From Pseudopyrenochaeta lycopersici (taxonomy: Eukaryota > Ascomycota > Dothideomycetes > Pleosporales > Pseudopyrenochaetaceae), in assembly GCA_003313425.1 (NCBI GenBank), contig NHZP01000177.1, positions 1 to 23,851 on the forward strand: a stretch of 23,851 nt of DNA, read 5' to 3'. The translations under genes were made by a program, and so were the position numbers. Below the pieces are notes generated by a model. That model worked only from the letters and a program-made list of their open reading frames with translations. It did no database searches and was not told the DNA's origin. Positions 1 to 10,076 of the stretch are shown in pieces (positions within the stretch are counted from its first letter, which is position 1; every line of letters begins with the position of its first letter).

Positions 1-881
1 AGGAGGACGAGAGGTAGCAAGAGCGAAAGGGGTTGTGTACTGTCGCAGCAAGGCGCTGTGTGAGCAGCTAGCAGGGCGGCTAGGCTGCGTAGCGTACCAC
101 GCAGGCATGCCCGAGCGTGCAGAGGTACTAGAGAGGTAGAGACAGTCAGGAGGGCTAATCACGTGCACGTCAGCGCTTGGAGTAGGAGTAGATATCGCGC
201 AGGTGCTCTTCACGCTGCATGTAGAGAGGCGTGGGGGATAGTTGATTTCGTGCAGGAGAGCGGGCGAGCGCGAGGGGCAGGCAAGGCAGTAATTCTAGTG
301 GTGCAAGGACAGCAGTGGCAGAAAGCTGAGGGAGAGGCAGAGCTAGAGGCAGAGCAGAGGCAGAGGCAGAGGCAGAGGCAGAGGCAGAGGCAGCAGAGCA
401 GCAGCAACTGATGAACGATAGCGAGGTGATGGACGCGTTTATCAGCACAGTAGGTTGTCGAAGAGCAGTAATGAGTTGGTATATGGACGGCAGGCGATTA
501 TCTTGCAGACAGCTACAGGCCAAGAGAAATACAGGAGTAGACGGCGCAGCAGACGGCGCAGCAGAAGGCGCAGAGATAGCGTTCTGCGATAACTGTGAGG
601 AGCAGGAGTATGGAGGGGCAGAAACAGTGGCAGCACGAGGAGGAGCAGCTACAGGCGAGGCAGGAGCAGGAGTAGTACGGGCGAAGTTCGAATGAGCTAT
701 CGCAGACGACGTGTCCATACTGCTGGGGTATGTTGCATAAAGTATTTAGGAGGAGGAGGGTAAGGTAGCAGTACAGCAGGAGGAAGAGGAGGAGGAGTAA
801 TGAGGTAGGGCAGTAAAGAGGAGGAAGAGGCGGGAGTAACAGACTGAGCAGCAAGCTGAGCAGCAAGCTGGAGCGGCAGGC
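1..881 (+). pseudogene. Telomere-linked RecQ helicase copy A, 3' part, left half (truncated by window edge, frameshifted)
   Basis: This is the second RecA lobe and zinc-binding region of a RecQ-type helicase. Seen in order: motif IV (VVYC, 32-43, frame 2), a partner helix reading CRSKALCEQLAGRLGC, motif V (TSALGVGVD, about 167-193), then after a 1-base deletion near 226 motif VI (QESGRARGAG, 253-282, frame 1). A (CAGAGG)6 Gln-Arg tract (355-390) comes next, and the frame changes again beside it. The RecQ zinc-binding pattern follows in frame 3: Cys at 456, then CDNC at 585-596. A CPYC pair (712-723, frame 1) starts the Cys-rich C-terminus. An in-frame TAG at 137 stands where Trp is expected. 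Motif VI is abnormal: the usual GRAGR order reads GRARG. The rest of the Cys-rich domain is found at 11280-11796, so the gene is split. RecQ identity is well supported; exact frameshift points are approximate. Confidence 0.85.
355..390 (+). repeat. (CAGAGG)6 hexanucleotide tract
   Basis: Six perfect CAGAGG units lie inside helicase pseudogene A and encode Gln-Arg repeats. The reading frame changes from 1 to 3 just after it, so instability here may have contributed to the frameshift. Confidence 0.9.
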
Positions 882-1140
882 TGAGCAGCAGACCTTACTC
901 AGGTATGCCGCTAGGGAATGCCCCCCTCTCCTAAACTAAACCCTTTCGGGAAGTCATTGCCTCTTCCAGCCAAACCCCCTCGCATCTTATGCGACCTCTC
1001 TACGCGCACACATGTTACGCGTCAACGCGCTTTTGCTTGCTAACTTATTACGAACATCCTTCTCCCCAACTACTACAGCTTACTGATTAGCTCTATCTTA
1101 CTGCGTACTCCTTGTACTTCTTACTAGCCGTAGAGCTGCT
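882..1140 (+). other. Junction and probable promoter region of copy B
   Basis: Composition changes abruptly near 890 from GCA/GGA-rich low-complexity coding to C-rich sequence with little TpA excess. A pyrimidine-rich stretch precedes the copy B reading frame, as is usual near fungal transcription starts, and an ACGCGT hexamer lies at 1017-1022. No coding frame was recognised here. A CCTAAACTAAACCC stretch near 930 resembles C-strand telomere sequence only loosely. Confidence 0.35.
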
Positions 1141-4100
1141 ATAACGGCTTAACTCGGATTAAGAGAGCTCCTTAAGCAGCTTAATCTCCACGTCAACGAG
1201 CCTGAGCCAGTTATTATCTGTCGCCTGTGTAAATTTACTCTGCATAGCACTAGTAAGTCTATCGCTGATTATGTGGTTAAAAAACACAACTATTCTAGGT
1301 ATATAACGAAGCAGCTACGCGAACTTCTTAAACTGTACAACATCCTAGGCCTAAGAGAGCTCCGCCTGCGACTAGACTACTCTCCGCCTTATCCCTATCT
1401 TACTAATTACCTTAGAAATACGTGTAAGCATTATAGCTATAAGACGACGAGCATTAACCTTATAGGTCGCTATTTATCTGCTAAGCACGGCGTAAAGCGC
1501 AAGTCCTTGATATAGCTCCATGATCATGTTAGCTGAGGCCTGATGCTCTAAAGCTAGGACTATAATAGGGCGTACGGTTATTAGATTGTGAAACAGGATT
1601 GTACATCTGCTACTCGCAGTTCTGTCGTCGACAGCAGCTTGCAACAGACCTCTGCACCGCGCCTGCAGCGCCTTAAACAGCTACATCTTAAAGAACTTAA
1701 ACGCATAAATCGTCGTCGAACGAATATAACTAATAACCTTGGCGGTTGCGACATAGCTTTGAACACGAACTAGATGCGACGCACTGGATAGGCGGAAACC
1801 TTTGCTGGTGCAGAGCGCAGGCTCCTTGTGCAGCTCGCGCAGATCCCTGTTGTTACGGTGCAGAATCTGCACCTTAGACTCTACGGAGGCGTAGACCTAT
1901 ACAGCTGCAAGGAAGATAAGTATAGACTAAGCCTTCTAGTCGCAGCGCTAGACTAAGTCTTTGATTAATATGAAGACACAGTCCGCTATACTGATGTTTT
2001 AATCTAGTGTCTGCTTTATAGTTTATACCCTGATCGCACGTATAAGGCGCCTTTTAAGTTAGTTAGTCGTAAGGTAACTACCTAAAGATATAGAAGGATC
2101 TTTAAGATAGTTTTCTGTTTCTGTGTACGCTTCTAGAGGCTGGACAAGTGCGCACGATAAAACCTTCTACGTAGGTCTCTTACTAAAGAGTAAGATGAGT
2201 TGCTGCACTAACTGTGGTTTGACTAGGCATGGTCCCTTATGCCCGAGATAAAGACGAAGGAGGTAGAGCCGCGCGCATACTAATTAAAATTAGGCCCTCT
2301 AAACTTAGAAACCTGGGAATTAATTTTAGAAGATAAGAGCGACGAGTCTGCCTCTGTTATTACAGACGATAGTAAGGAAGAGTTTGAATTAGCAGAAAGT
2401 CTACTAATAACTATATCAGAATTTAAGGAGCCTTCTAAAAGTTATAGTTTCTTAAAAAGGAATAGTAGAGAAGCTCTTTCTTGGGCTAAGTATATAAAGC
2501 GCCGCTAGTCTACTAGTATAGCCTACGCTGTAAGTGCTCTAGATTTAAGAAGGGATTATGAAACTCCTTAACCTTTTAAAAAAAAGGAGGCGACATAGAG
2601 TAGCCTACTAGAAGATATGCTCTTCTGCTTTATATATTTTCTATTAATAGAGGAATATAAGGATAGCACGCTGTCCTCTACCCTTCTGATATACTCCAGC
2701 GGTGTTCTTAGCTTAACTTAAGGTGGCTCTACATTCGAACGCGCGGGGAATTATACGTTAAAATTATCTGCTATAATCTATTACGTTTGAATAATTATCC
2801 TTAAAGCTACTCTTCCTTAGTTTGCTTATGTTAGCCTAGGTTAGAGCGTTAGACTACGCTATAGACAAGTAGAGCTCCTTAATTAGGCCTGTAGAAAAAA
2901 TTTATACCTAAGATCGCTAACACTAATAAATAAGCTTCTTAGCCTACACAATTACAGGAGGGTAAGCAGTTACTTAGAAGGGCTCTTATTCCGCGTAACT
3001 TAGAGCTAAGACAGCTAGGTTATCTCTTAGGAAAAACATAGCCTTTCTATAGCAAAGTTCTGTTAGATCAGCTACAACTCTATTTAGGACACTTTAGCAG
3101 TATATAGTAAACTTATGTATAGTTAGAGTCCGCCAATCAATCTAGGTAGTATTCGTGACTATCTTACTAATACTTCTGCTAGCTATTCCTTCGTGACTGA
3201 CAGTGCGAATAGCCTCTTAGAATTATACCTAGAGCTATCTTACAGGGCTTCCTTAGCGACGGTTAATAGACTGCTAGCTAATGATAACTGGGACGACTAA
3301 GCAGTCCGCTAGTACCTAGAGCTATACAGTTAAATAACTAAGCTAATAATATTATTACTGTATTTGCTAGGAGGACAGGCTCTAAGGGGAACAGAACTGT
3401 CAGCGCTTGAGCACTGTAATAGATCTTCAACATCTTATAGTGTATGTGTATATTCACGTAAGATAGCGCTAATCTTTAGGCACGCTAAGTCCTAGCGCTT
3501 AACTAATTATAAGTTCTACGTAGTAAGATTTATACTAGATAAAGTTAGTCAGCTTCTCTACTATTATCTTGTGTTCATTTAGCTATTTGTATGCATGCTC
3601 TATTAAGAGTTCTACGCAGGGGACATTAATAGCACGCTTCTCTTTTTATTACTAACTGTTCTAAAAGAGCTATTAAAGACGTCAGTGCTTACAAAGGTAC
3701 TTAAGCGTTAAACTACGAGCACTGTAGGTTTCTAATTAAGCGTTAGGACATATTAATAGCTAGTAATTACAGTAACTAATAAACATATTTAACACATATT
3801 AGAACCTTTTAACAGGCATAATAACTGAAGCACAAAGGCAGATCTAAATATAGTATATGCATGGCAGAGTAGGCACAGACTACTGCAAAGAGGTATGTTA
3901 TATAGAATTAACGGTGCATTCCTGGATACGCTTCAACCTGCGCTGCTTAATATTTATAAATAGGCATTAAATAAGTAGCATAAGTTTCTGCAGCTAGAAC
4001 CAGCAGCTTATAACGCCTGTATTAAGATAATTAAAGGTTAAAAGCGTAAGGTAGCGTCTTCTTCTAGCGATAGTTCTCCAAAACAGCGTTATACTACTTA

Positions 4101-5566
4101 GCGAACGGGCATAGATTCATCCCCACTAAATAAGTAAGCCCTCCTTAAGCCTATGCCACATAAGATCAGCTAAGGCCTGTAGGCGAAGGAAGTTAAAGTT
4201 ACCTTTTACAAAAGTACACTAAAACAAGCATAGCTAGGTTATATACCTATCTTTAGTCGCCTAAGTTACTTTAAGCGCGACAGAGTAATTAAGGAGAGGA
4301 AAAAGATTTTAGCCTATATTACGAGCGAAGAAGCAGAACTTAACAGATACTTTAATTCCTGCTACTAGCTGCATAGTATAGATAAAGAGTTTATACGCTA
4401 GAGAAACGTTAGCTGCTAGCTTTGTTACGCAGACAGTAGGAAGATAGAGCCTGATTACCTACTTAAGCACTATAACTATTACTGTAGCTCCGCAAGAGCT
4501 TAATAAATTTTTAATTAGCTTTAAGCGCTTAAGCTTCCACAGCGCTTAAGGGGTGCTAGCTAGTGCGATTTATGCTCTATAACTGAATTTGTGTGTGCAG
4601 ATATTATTACAGGCGTCTGGCTAGGTAACGCCAAGTACGAGGCCGAAAGAAGTTATTAGAGAGAGCAGGCGGAGAAGTTACTTAACAGGGATAGGAAATG
4701 CTAAATAAAGCTGGTAGTAAAGAGGACTATTACTGCACTTTATACTTATAATGAACATATCCTAGGAGCCTTTTTAATAGAAAGACTTAGTGAGGAGAAC
4801 AGAGTAGATATTATGGCGAAGAATTAGGTAGAGTTCTGGTTCTGGCAACGCGTCTCTCTGGGTAGCAGTACAGTCTTAAGGCTTCTTTTCGTGTTTAAAA
4901 TACTTATAAGTACTTTCAACTTTAGATGATCCTAGCTATTAGCAACAAAGAGCCCTAATTTAAGCGTAATCTCCCTACTACTATGTAGTTACGGCTGGGA
5001 CAACGACGATAAAGTATAAGGCTAGCATAACACGTTAAAGTAGTAGATAGGAAAATGTGGATTCTGTGCTAGACGCGGGCTTAAAGATACTAAGATCAAT
5101 TACAGTTTAAGCAACTGTAGGCGCGGGGGATTAACACAGCAGTTAATCTGTATGGGCGAAGCTATCTTTCTTAAAGGTTTTAAAGCAAAAGGTGGTTGTG
5201 CGAGGTGCGCTGTGCCTTAAGAAATTTGTAACAGGTAGGGCAAAATTAAGCGACAGAGTCTAGAGAGAGTAACCTCTAGAACGTTATTAATACGGGCGCT
5301 TAGTATACAATACAGTTATTAGGCTATACTAATGTACTAATACAAGGTACGCCTTTAACTTATTAATAATGATAGAAGAGGAGGGTAAGGAGGAGTACTG
5401 TGACCTGGATAATGTTAACGTGACCATGTAGCTATATAGGAAGTTAGTTGTTGCTAACGTTAAAGGTACTAAGATGCTGCGACAGCTTTAGGTATGGACG
5501 CAAATGCTATAAAAGGCACGCTTAGAGTACTAAGATTTTAGAGTACTTTTAGAGTTATTATAATAA
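1141..5566 (+). pseudogene. Decayed DUF3505 / telomere-linked helicase family gene without visible helicase domain (copy B)
   Basis: Frame 1 stays readable for about 4.1 kb through several dozen stops, nearly all TAG or TAA at positions where Gln, Trp or Arg would fit, as expected of RIP. Order: a first zinc finger (CRLC then H...KH, about 1213-1290), a second (CKHYSYKTTSINLIGRYL, about 1429-1482), an RRTGW block (about 1774), a GGQALRGTEL block (3370-3399), a His-x8-Tyr pair (His 3874, Tyr 3901) followed by a W/H-FLQL segment, then Cys-rich motifs CGFC (5062) and CARC-x6-C (5203). A 1-base frame change near 5250 moves the last segment to frame 2, ending about 5566. All these blocks have counterparts in intact copy C. 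The space matching the RecQ core is shorter, and I see no P-loop or DECH remnant. It is either a helicase-free family member or one with that part lost. Start codon not determined. Confidence 0.75.
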
Positions 5567-6116
5567 CACTAGATCTCTACTAAGTAGCTAGAGTACAATA
5601 ATGCTGCAGCATATCAGCCCTAGTTCTTCTAATAAGTACCCTTAAAAATGTACTGTTACAAGAAGGAGCGAAGACATTAATTAAAATATACAGTTACTTA
5701 CATTACGCGATGTTATTATAATTCTATTACTACTCGTATAGAATACGCATCCTTAACTTTTAGACAGGTAGACAAAGGCTTAGAACTACTTAATAATGCT
5801 TTCTTAAAGACTTTGGCGTCTTAGTCTATAAGCAGCATGGTACTGCAGTCGTTAATCTTAACACGTATCCCCTGCAGTATTATACTATGTACCTAAACTG
5901 TACCTTTAGGGTTATATTAGGTTGCCCCTAGGGGCAAGAATTAAGTTAGCCTCTAGAGGCAAGACCCTAGGGGGGTTAACAAGCGTAGGAAGTAATGCCT
6001 GCCCCTAGGGGCAAGATGCCTGTGCAAACAACGTAGCTTTACGAACTTTAAAACTTTATATAGCCTTCCTACCTACTACTCTATAGCGTGCCTATTCTAT
6101 AAGAAGCTATTTTCCT
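5567..6116. other. Decayed spacer with possible coding remnant
   Basis: Frame 2 between about 5642 and 5880 reads fairly protein-like, with few stops and a segment ELLNNAFLKTLAS, but I recognise no family. It could be an upstream exon of the remnant at 6117-6720. The CTAG palindrome cluster (5922-6013) lies in this interval. Confidence 0.3.
5922..6013. repeat. Cluster of four CTAG-centred palindromes
   Basis: TTGCCCCTAGGGGCAA (5922-5937) is a perfect 16-base palindrome. GCCTCTAGAGGC (5949-5960), CCCTAGGG (5965-5972) and TGCCCCTAGGGGCA (6000-6013) follow within 92 bases. All share the CTAG centre and three share the outer GCC...GGC. They have survived in a strongly mutated neighbourhood. Confidence 0.8.
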
Positions 6117-6720
6117 AGGCTCTATTATATAAAAACCGCTCCTATAAAACGCAAAGGCGATAAAACAGCTGTTAAGGGAAGGAAGAAGTAACGAGTAGAG
6201 GTGAAAGATGTAGACTCCGTTCACGAGCAGGCTGAGCTATATCAACTGGCTACTGCTAGGTTTCCAATCAATGTGCTTACTTCAGAGTAGACGACTGGCA
6301 CCAACCGGTCCATCAACGAACACTACAAGCGCCGCCTCTGCCAGACATTCAGAGAAGTAGGCGTCCTTCGCAGAAATAAAAGCCGCTGACTGCAGGTTGC
6401 TTACACAAAAGCGCAAGTGCACCAGATGCTTGACTATCTTAGGCTGAGAGAAAGCGGAGTTCTGAGCGATCGTAGTAGCTAGCGAACTAAGGGAGGAGAT
6501 AATGCGGATTAGCCATCGTTCAAAGACTAGAGTAGCGTTGTTGGATAGAGGGCAGAACCTATAGCGTGCAACTATTAAGTAGAGGCCTTAAAGGAATATT
6601 TACATAGTTCTTAGTCTGCGCATAGGGGGCGGTAGTAGATTAGTAACATCTACGACAAAGGTTCCATCCCTTAAGCCGCAGCAGCTAAGACGAGCTAACC
6701 CTAACAGCAGACGCAAAAAA
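6117..6720 (+). pseudogene. Unassigned decayed coding stretch
   Basis: Frame 3 gives a protein-like translation of about 200 codons broken only by TAG, TAA and TGA at plausible Gln, Trp or Arg positions. It includes a basic start (PIKRKGDKTAVKGRKK), then HEQAELYQLATARFPINVL and INEHYKRRLCQTFREVGVL. This part is less TpA-rich than its surroundings. The basic and helical character could fit a DNA-binding or gag-like protein, but I recognise no family and assign no function. It lies inside the block that splits helicase copy A, about 550 bases downstream of copy B and on the same strand. Confidence 0.45.
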
Positions 6721-7109
6721 AAAGCTTATAGGTAGCTGTTATTAAGAGCTAAGTTTTTAGGACGGGCTCTTAAGTGGCCGGGACCACGTCTAACCAAAAA
6801 ACCTTGCCTAAAATGCGAGATACTGTCGTTATTCCGCTACTAACTGTTAAAGTCTATAGGCAGGATATTTAAGTAGAAGCGTCTGCGAACTAATACAGTC
6901 TTTGGGTCTAGTCTTGAGCGAAGACTATATAAGGAAGATTATCTACAATATGCTTGTAAGACTACGCTGTGTAATTTAAATAGCTACTAACACGGTAAGA
7001 GCTGTAAAAAGCTAGATAAGAGGTGTGCTATGTAGTAACTCGCCGTAGTTCTTATTCTCGTTCTTATTCTCGCTGTCAAAGTTTACAGTAATATTCATAG
7101 CCAGCCTCG
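6721..7109. other. Decayed spacer, no gene seen
   Basis: TpA-rich sequence with an A9 run near 6716. No reading frame, RNA gene or repeat was recognised on either strand. Confidence 0.4.
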
Positions 7110-7780
7110 TTAACTTAGGCCTAGCCTCCTAAGTTTTGCGCGCTTTCTCAGACCTAGTCCTAGTAGGTCTCTTGCTTTTTGATCGTTCCAGGCTTCTTTT
7201 TACCTCCTGTTTACTTAGTGCATTATACACGTTCCCTGCAACGGTGTGTAGGCTAGCCTACGGCTCCACAAACAACGCTGCTGGGTCCTTAGGTTAGCTA
7301 TCTGTTATGTTTAGAAGAAGCTGTGTAGAGCTATCTAGTAGAGGCAGGTTACTAGTTAGTAATTCTATAGTATAAGGTGCCTGCGAGGAGAGCTTTTTTT
7401 GGGTTAATAAGCTCGTATACTATCTTGCCCGCGAGAAACGTAAGCTAATAGGAGGACACTAGACCTGACTGCATAGAGTAAAGAGACAGAGAGGATGTAT
7501 TACATCTGGCCTTATCAACTAGAAGGAGCGTGTAGGAGCTAGGAAGCCTCTGCTCTGTGCCTATCCTTACAGCTATAGTAGGATCTATAGTAGCTGCGGG
7601 GCCTACGTGTTAGGGTTATGTTACTATGCACAGCGTAGATAGCAACTTACGCTCTACAGGGATGCTAACACCGCTACTAGCAACTGCTGTGTTAAATTCT
7701 ATAGTAAGATTATCTATAGCTATGCCTCTTACAGACTGTAAAAGGCTAGCTATTAGAACTGTACGATAAGTAAAGTGCAT
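7110..7780 (-). pseudogene. Decayed gene for a probable secreted protein
   Basis: On the minus strand an ATG at 7780-7778 opens a frame whose first residues, MHFTYRTVLIASLLQSVRG, form a typical signal peptide (short positive start, hydrophobic core). About 135 codons follow down to about 7380, with only three stops, all at positions where Gln fits, and balanced amino-acid use (for example PSSYTLLLVDKA). Below 7380 a different frame reads better (LFVEPWASLHTVAGN, then a Lys/Arg/Ser-rich tail), so a frameshift or intron lies near there. SYTLLLVD faintly recalls the LVMVDPDAP region of PEBP-fold proteins, but this is too weak to name the gene. It is convergent with copy B and divergent from the Lys-Arg repeat gene at 8850. 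Confidence 0.45.
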
Positions 7781-8849
7781 TTTTAGTAGGCAGGCGTAAG
7801 AGGAGATAGATAGATAAATAGGAGGACAGGACGTTTAGGCTGGGTAGGTAAGAATAGACGAAAGAAAAGAGAAAGGGGCACAGCGAATCCAAAGATAAAG
7901 GAAATGCAGCAGAGACAGATGCCGAAAGAGCGTTAGTTTTTTATAGCTGTTACCTTGCTGCCGTATATTACATACAGACTTAGTGTAAAGCGCAGTACAA
8001 GGTAAAGATAGCATACCTAACACTAGCGTTTCTCTACGTCCCTGCTGGCATTATGTAAAGACCTTAGTTGTTAATAAAACAGTATAGCGAGAATAGCTAA
8101 ACGTCCAAGTAACTAGCATGTTAGTAAATCCCGACTGTTAGGCCTGTGTTAGGGAAGTGAGAACCAGCGGTTGAAACAGTTCGCTAAGGGAGGTGCAGTA
8201 GAGACGCATAGACTGTTAGAGGTTAGAGTAAATGCACGAGCTGCGCTAAGATACTTATAGCAGCTTCTAGAAGGCTTTGAAACACTACACAGACTAGACA
8301 GGTATTTCTTAGCTGCTAATCCTGTTACCTAATACAGCTGCTTCGTTTATGCCCCCTTCTGTTCAGTGTAGTAATTAATTAGCGCAATTGTGTTAAGTTC
8401 GGCCGCGTTATGCTAAATAGGCCGTGCACTAGAGGTGCTAGGGAAGTACTGTTCATGCTAAGGCAATGCGGGTCTAGTTATTATTGTTGTCTATGTTGCG
8501 ACGTCCCTGCCAAGAACAAACCCTACGAGTTTCTTTAAGAGCCTCCCTTATTATACAATTATTTTTGCTAACAAATAGATAGGTTTAAAGGGCTATCGTT
8601 TATGCGTCTGGCTTAGTAGCTAACATGTTGAAACGATGTAAGCAGCTTAGCATGTTAGGGGCACGATTTTCGTCCTTATAGGAGGTATCTTAAAAGGATA
8701 TAAAATAAGCATCTTTTACCCTAATTAGAACTTATATTATTAGCATCTCTCTATTTCATTTCTAGACACGCATCTTCTGTAAATAATTTTACTTAGCGCT
8801 CTTTTCCCTAACTTTAAGACTACTAATCCTTAATAAAGCCCCTTTTACT
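7781..8849. other. Decayed intergenic region between two divergent secreted-protein pseudogenes
   Basis: No convincing gene. A 62-codon minus-strand open frame at 7835-8023 has no recognisable domain. The right 150 bases hold a TATA box and pyrimidine-rich tract belonging to the next gene. Confidence 0.4.
8699..8707 (+). promoter_or_regulatory. TATA box of the Lys-Arg repeat gene
   Basis: TATAAAATA lies 143 bases before the ATG at 8850. C/T-rich stretches (TCTCTCTATTTCATTTCTAG, then CTCTTTTCCC) lie between them, a usual fungal core-promoter layout. Confidence 0.45.
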
Positions 8850-9004
8850 ATGTAAGCATTAACAGTCGCGGCTATTTTAGTGTTTACTGCAGGCATAACT
8901 GCTAATGCTGCACCTGTTATCCTCTTAGAAGGTCTCTCTGATAGCCTTCTGTCTGGGCTTCTAACTACGGTTGGCCTTAATATACCTGTAGGTGTTAATA
9001 ATCT

Positions 9005-9051
9005 GTAGGTCCTACACAGCGAATAATATACTAGGTTACTAATAGTATTAG
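9005..9051 (+). other. Candidate 47-base spliceosomal intron in the Lys-Arg repeat gene
   Basis: Donor GTAGGT at 9005, branch-like TTACTAAT at 9036-9043, acceptor TAG at 9049-9051. Removing it joins codon position 2 of frame 3 to frame 2, the frame that opens into the first repeat, with no other adjustment. Confidence 0.6.
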
Positions 9052-9100
9052 GAGCTAGATAATCTGAGACTAGAGTTCTGAGGAGGCCCAGGCGGTTACA

Positions 9101-9932
9101 AAGAGAGAGCTACAGCGAGGCTGGGGCCGCGGTAGACGTAGCTAGGCGGGTCGTGTTAGCGGTGTTGTTAAGGGTGTAACTAAGGGGATTGGCGGCGCAG
9201 TAGACGTAATTTTCATTAGGCAGACGATCTAGAACCAGACATCTCAAGAGGCGCAGCTAGTGGCGAAGAGAGAGCCACAGCGAGGCTGGGGCCGCGGTGG
9301 ACGTGGCTGGGCGGGTTGTGTTGGCCGGTGTTGTTAAGGGTGTAACTGAAGGTATTAGTAGGGTGGCAGATGGAATCTTTATTGGACAGATAATCTAAGA
9401 CCAGACGTCTAAGGAATCGCAGCTAGTAGCGAAGAGAGAGCCACAGCAAGGCTGAGGACGTAGTAGACGCAGGTGAGCTGGTCGTATTAGCGACGTTGTT
9501 GAGGGCGTAACTAAAGGTATTAGCGGTACAGCAGATGCTATTTTCATTGGGCAGACGATCTAAGACTAGACCTCTTAGGAATCGCAGCTAGTTGCGAAGA
9601 GGGAGCCGCAGCGAGGCCGGGGACGTAGTAGACGCGGGCGAGGTAGTTGTGTTAGCAGTGTTGTGGAGGGCGTAAGTAAGGGGATTAGCGGCGCAGCAGA
9701 CGCAATTTTTATCGGACAGACAATCCAAGACCAGACCTCTTAGGAGGCGCAGCTAGTAGCTAAGAGGGAGCTGTAGCGAGGCTAGGGACGTAGTAGACGC
9801 GGGCGAGGTAGTTATGTTAGTGGGGTGGTTAAGGGTGTAAGTAAGGGTATTAGCGGGGTGGCAGATGGAATCTTTATCGGACAGACGATACAAGACCAAA
9901 GCTCTAAGGAGGCGCAACTAGTGGCGAAGAGG
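9101..9932 (+). repeat. Tandem 165-base coding repeat, five full units plus a partial sixth
   Basis: AAGAGA or AAGAGG (Lys-Arg) recurs at 9101, 9266, 9432, 9597, 9762 and 9927. Units align over their whole length and differ mainly by transitions. The copy after 9927 diverges and becomes the C-terminal tail. Confidence 0.92.
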
Positions 9933-10076
9933 GAGGCACAGCGAGGCCAGGAAGGTGGTAGACTTAGGCAGGCAGGGATTTGCTAAGTGGGGGTTGAGTC
10001 AGCGTGTAATGGCGACTCAGCTAGACCAGATTTAGAGTTTGGTGCAGATTTAGACTTTACTGGTGCAGATTTCTAA

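Larger units (their letters stand above)
8850..10076 (+). pseudogene. Decayed secreted precursor with 55-residue Lys-Arg-bounded repeats (Kex2-processed type)
   Basis: The ATG at 8850 (frame 3) starts a signal peptide read as ALTVAAILVFTAGITANA followed by AP, with Ala-x-Ala before the cut. Codon 2 is TAA, explained by one C-to-T change from CAA. A 47-base intron candidate (9005-9051) would carry frame 3 into frame 2, exactly the frame of the first repeat. Lys-Arg pairs follow at 9101, 9266, 9432, 9597, 9762 and 9927, spaced 165, 166, 165, 165 and 165 bases. The 166 is a 1-base insertion near 9334 that returns the frame to 3. Each unit runs KR-E-(P/L)-Q-(R/Q)-G, an Arg/Gly-rich segment, an amphipathic stretch like VVKGVSKGISG, IFIGQTIQDQ, then QLVA before the next KR. 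The end is acidic (DLEFGADLDFTGADF) with TAA at 10074. Other stops fit Gln, Trp or Arg. Dibasic sites after a signal peptide with equal spacing define fungal KEP, repellent and RiPP-type precursors. The mature peptide's role is unknown. Confidence 0.8.

Noticed and set aside
170..866. Minus-strand open frames at 170-718, 210-407 and 513-866.
   Set aside because: Leu/Ser/Ala/Cys low-complexity translations of the strand opposite the RecQ motifs of copy A.
882..910. TTAC near 892 as a Starship-type target site (TTAC followed by seven bases and A).
   Set aside because: The spacing does not match exactly and no matching end is visible on the right.
1581..1872. Open frames of 61-63 codons at 1581-1872 on both strands.
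   Set aside because: The plus-strand one is part of copy B; the minus-strand ones are its shadows.
4000..5050. A hidden helicase core in copy B.
   Set aside because: No P-loop, DECH or motif V/VI remnant could be found in frame 1 despite good preservation of the regions on both sides.
9101..9932. A CRISPR-like array.
   Set aside because: The 165-base units are repeated along their full length without unique spacers and encode a periodic protein, in a eukaryotic telomere context.
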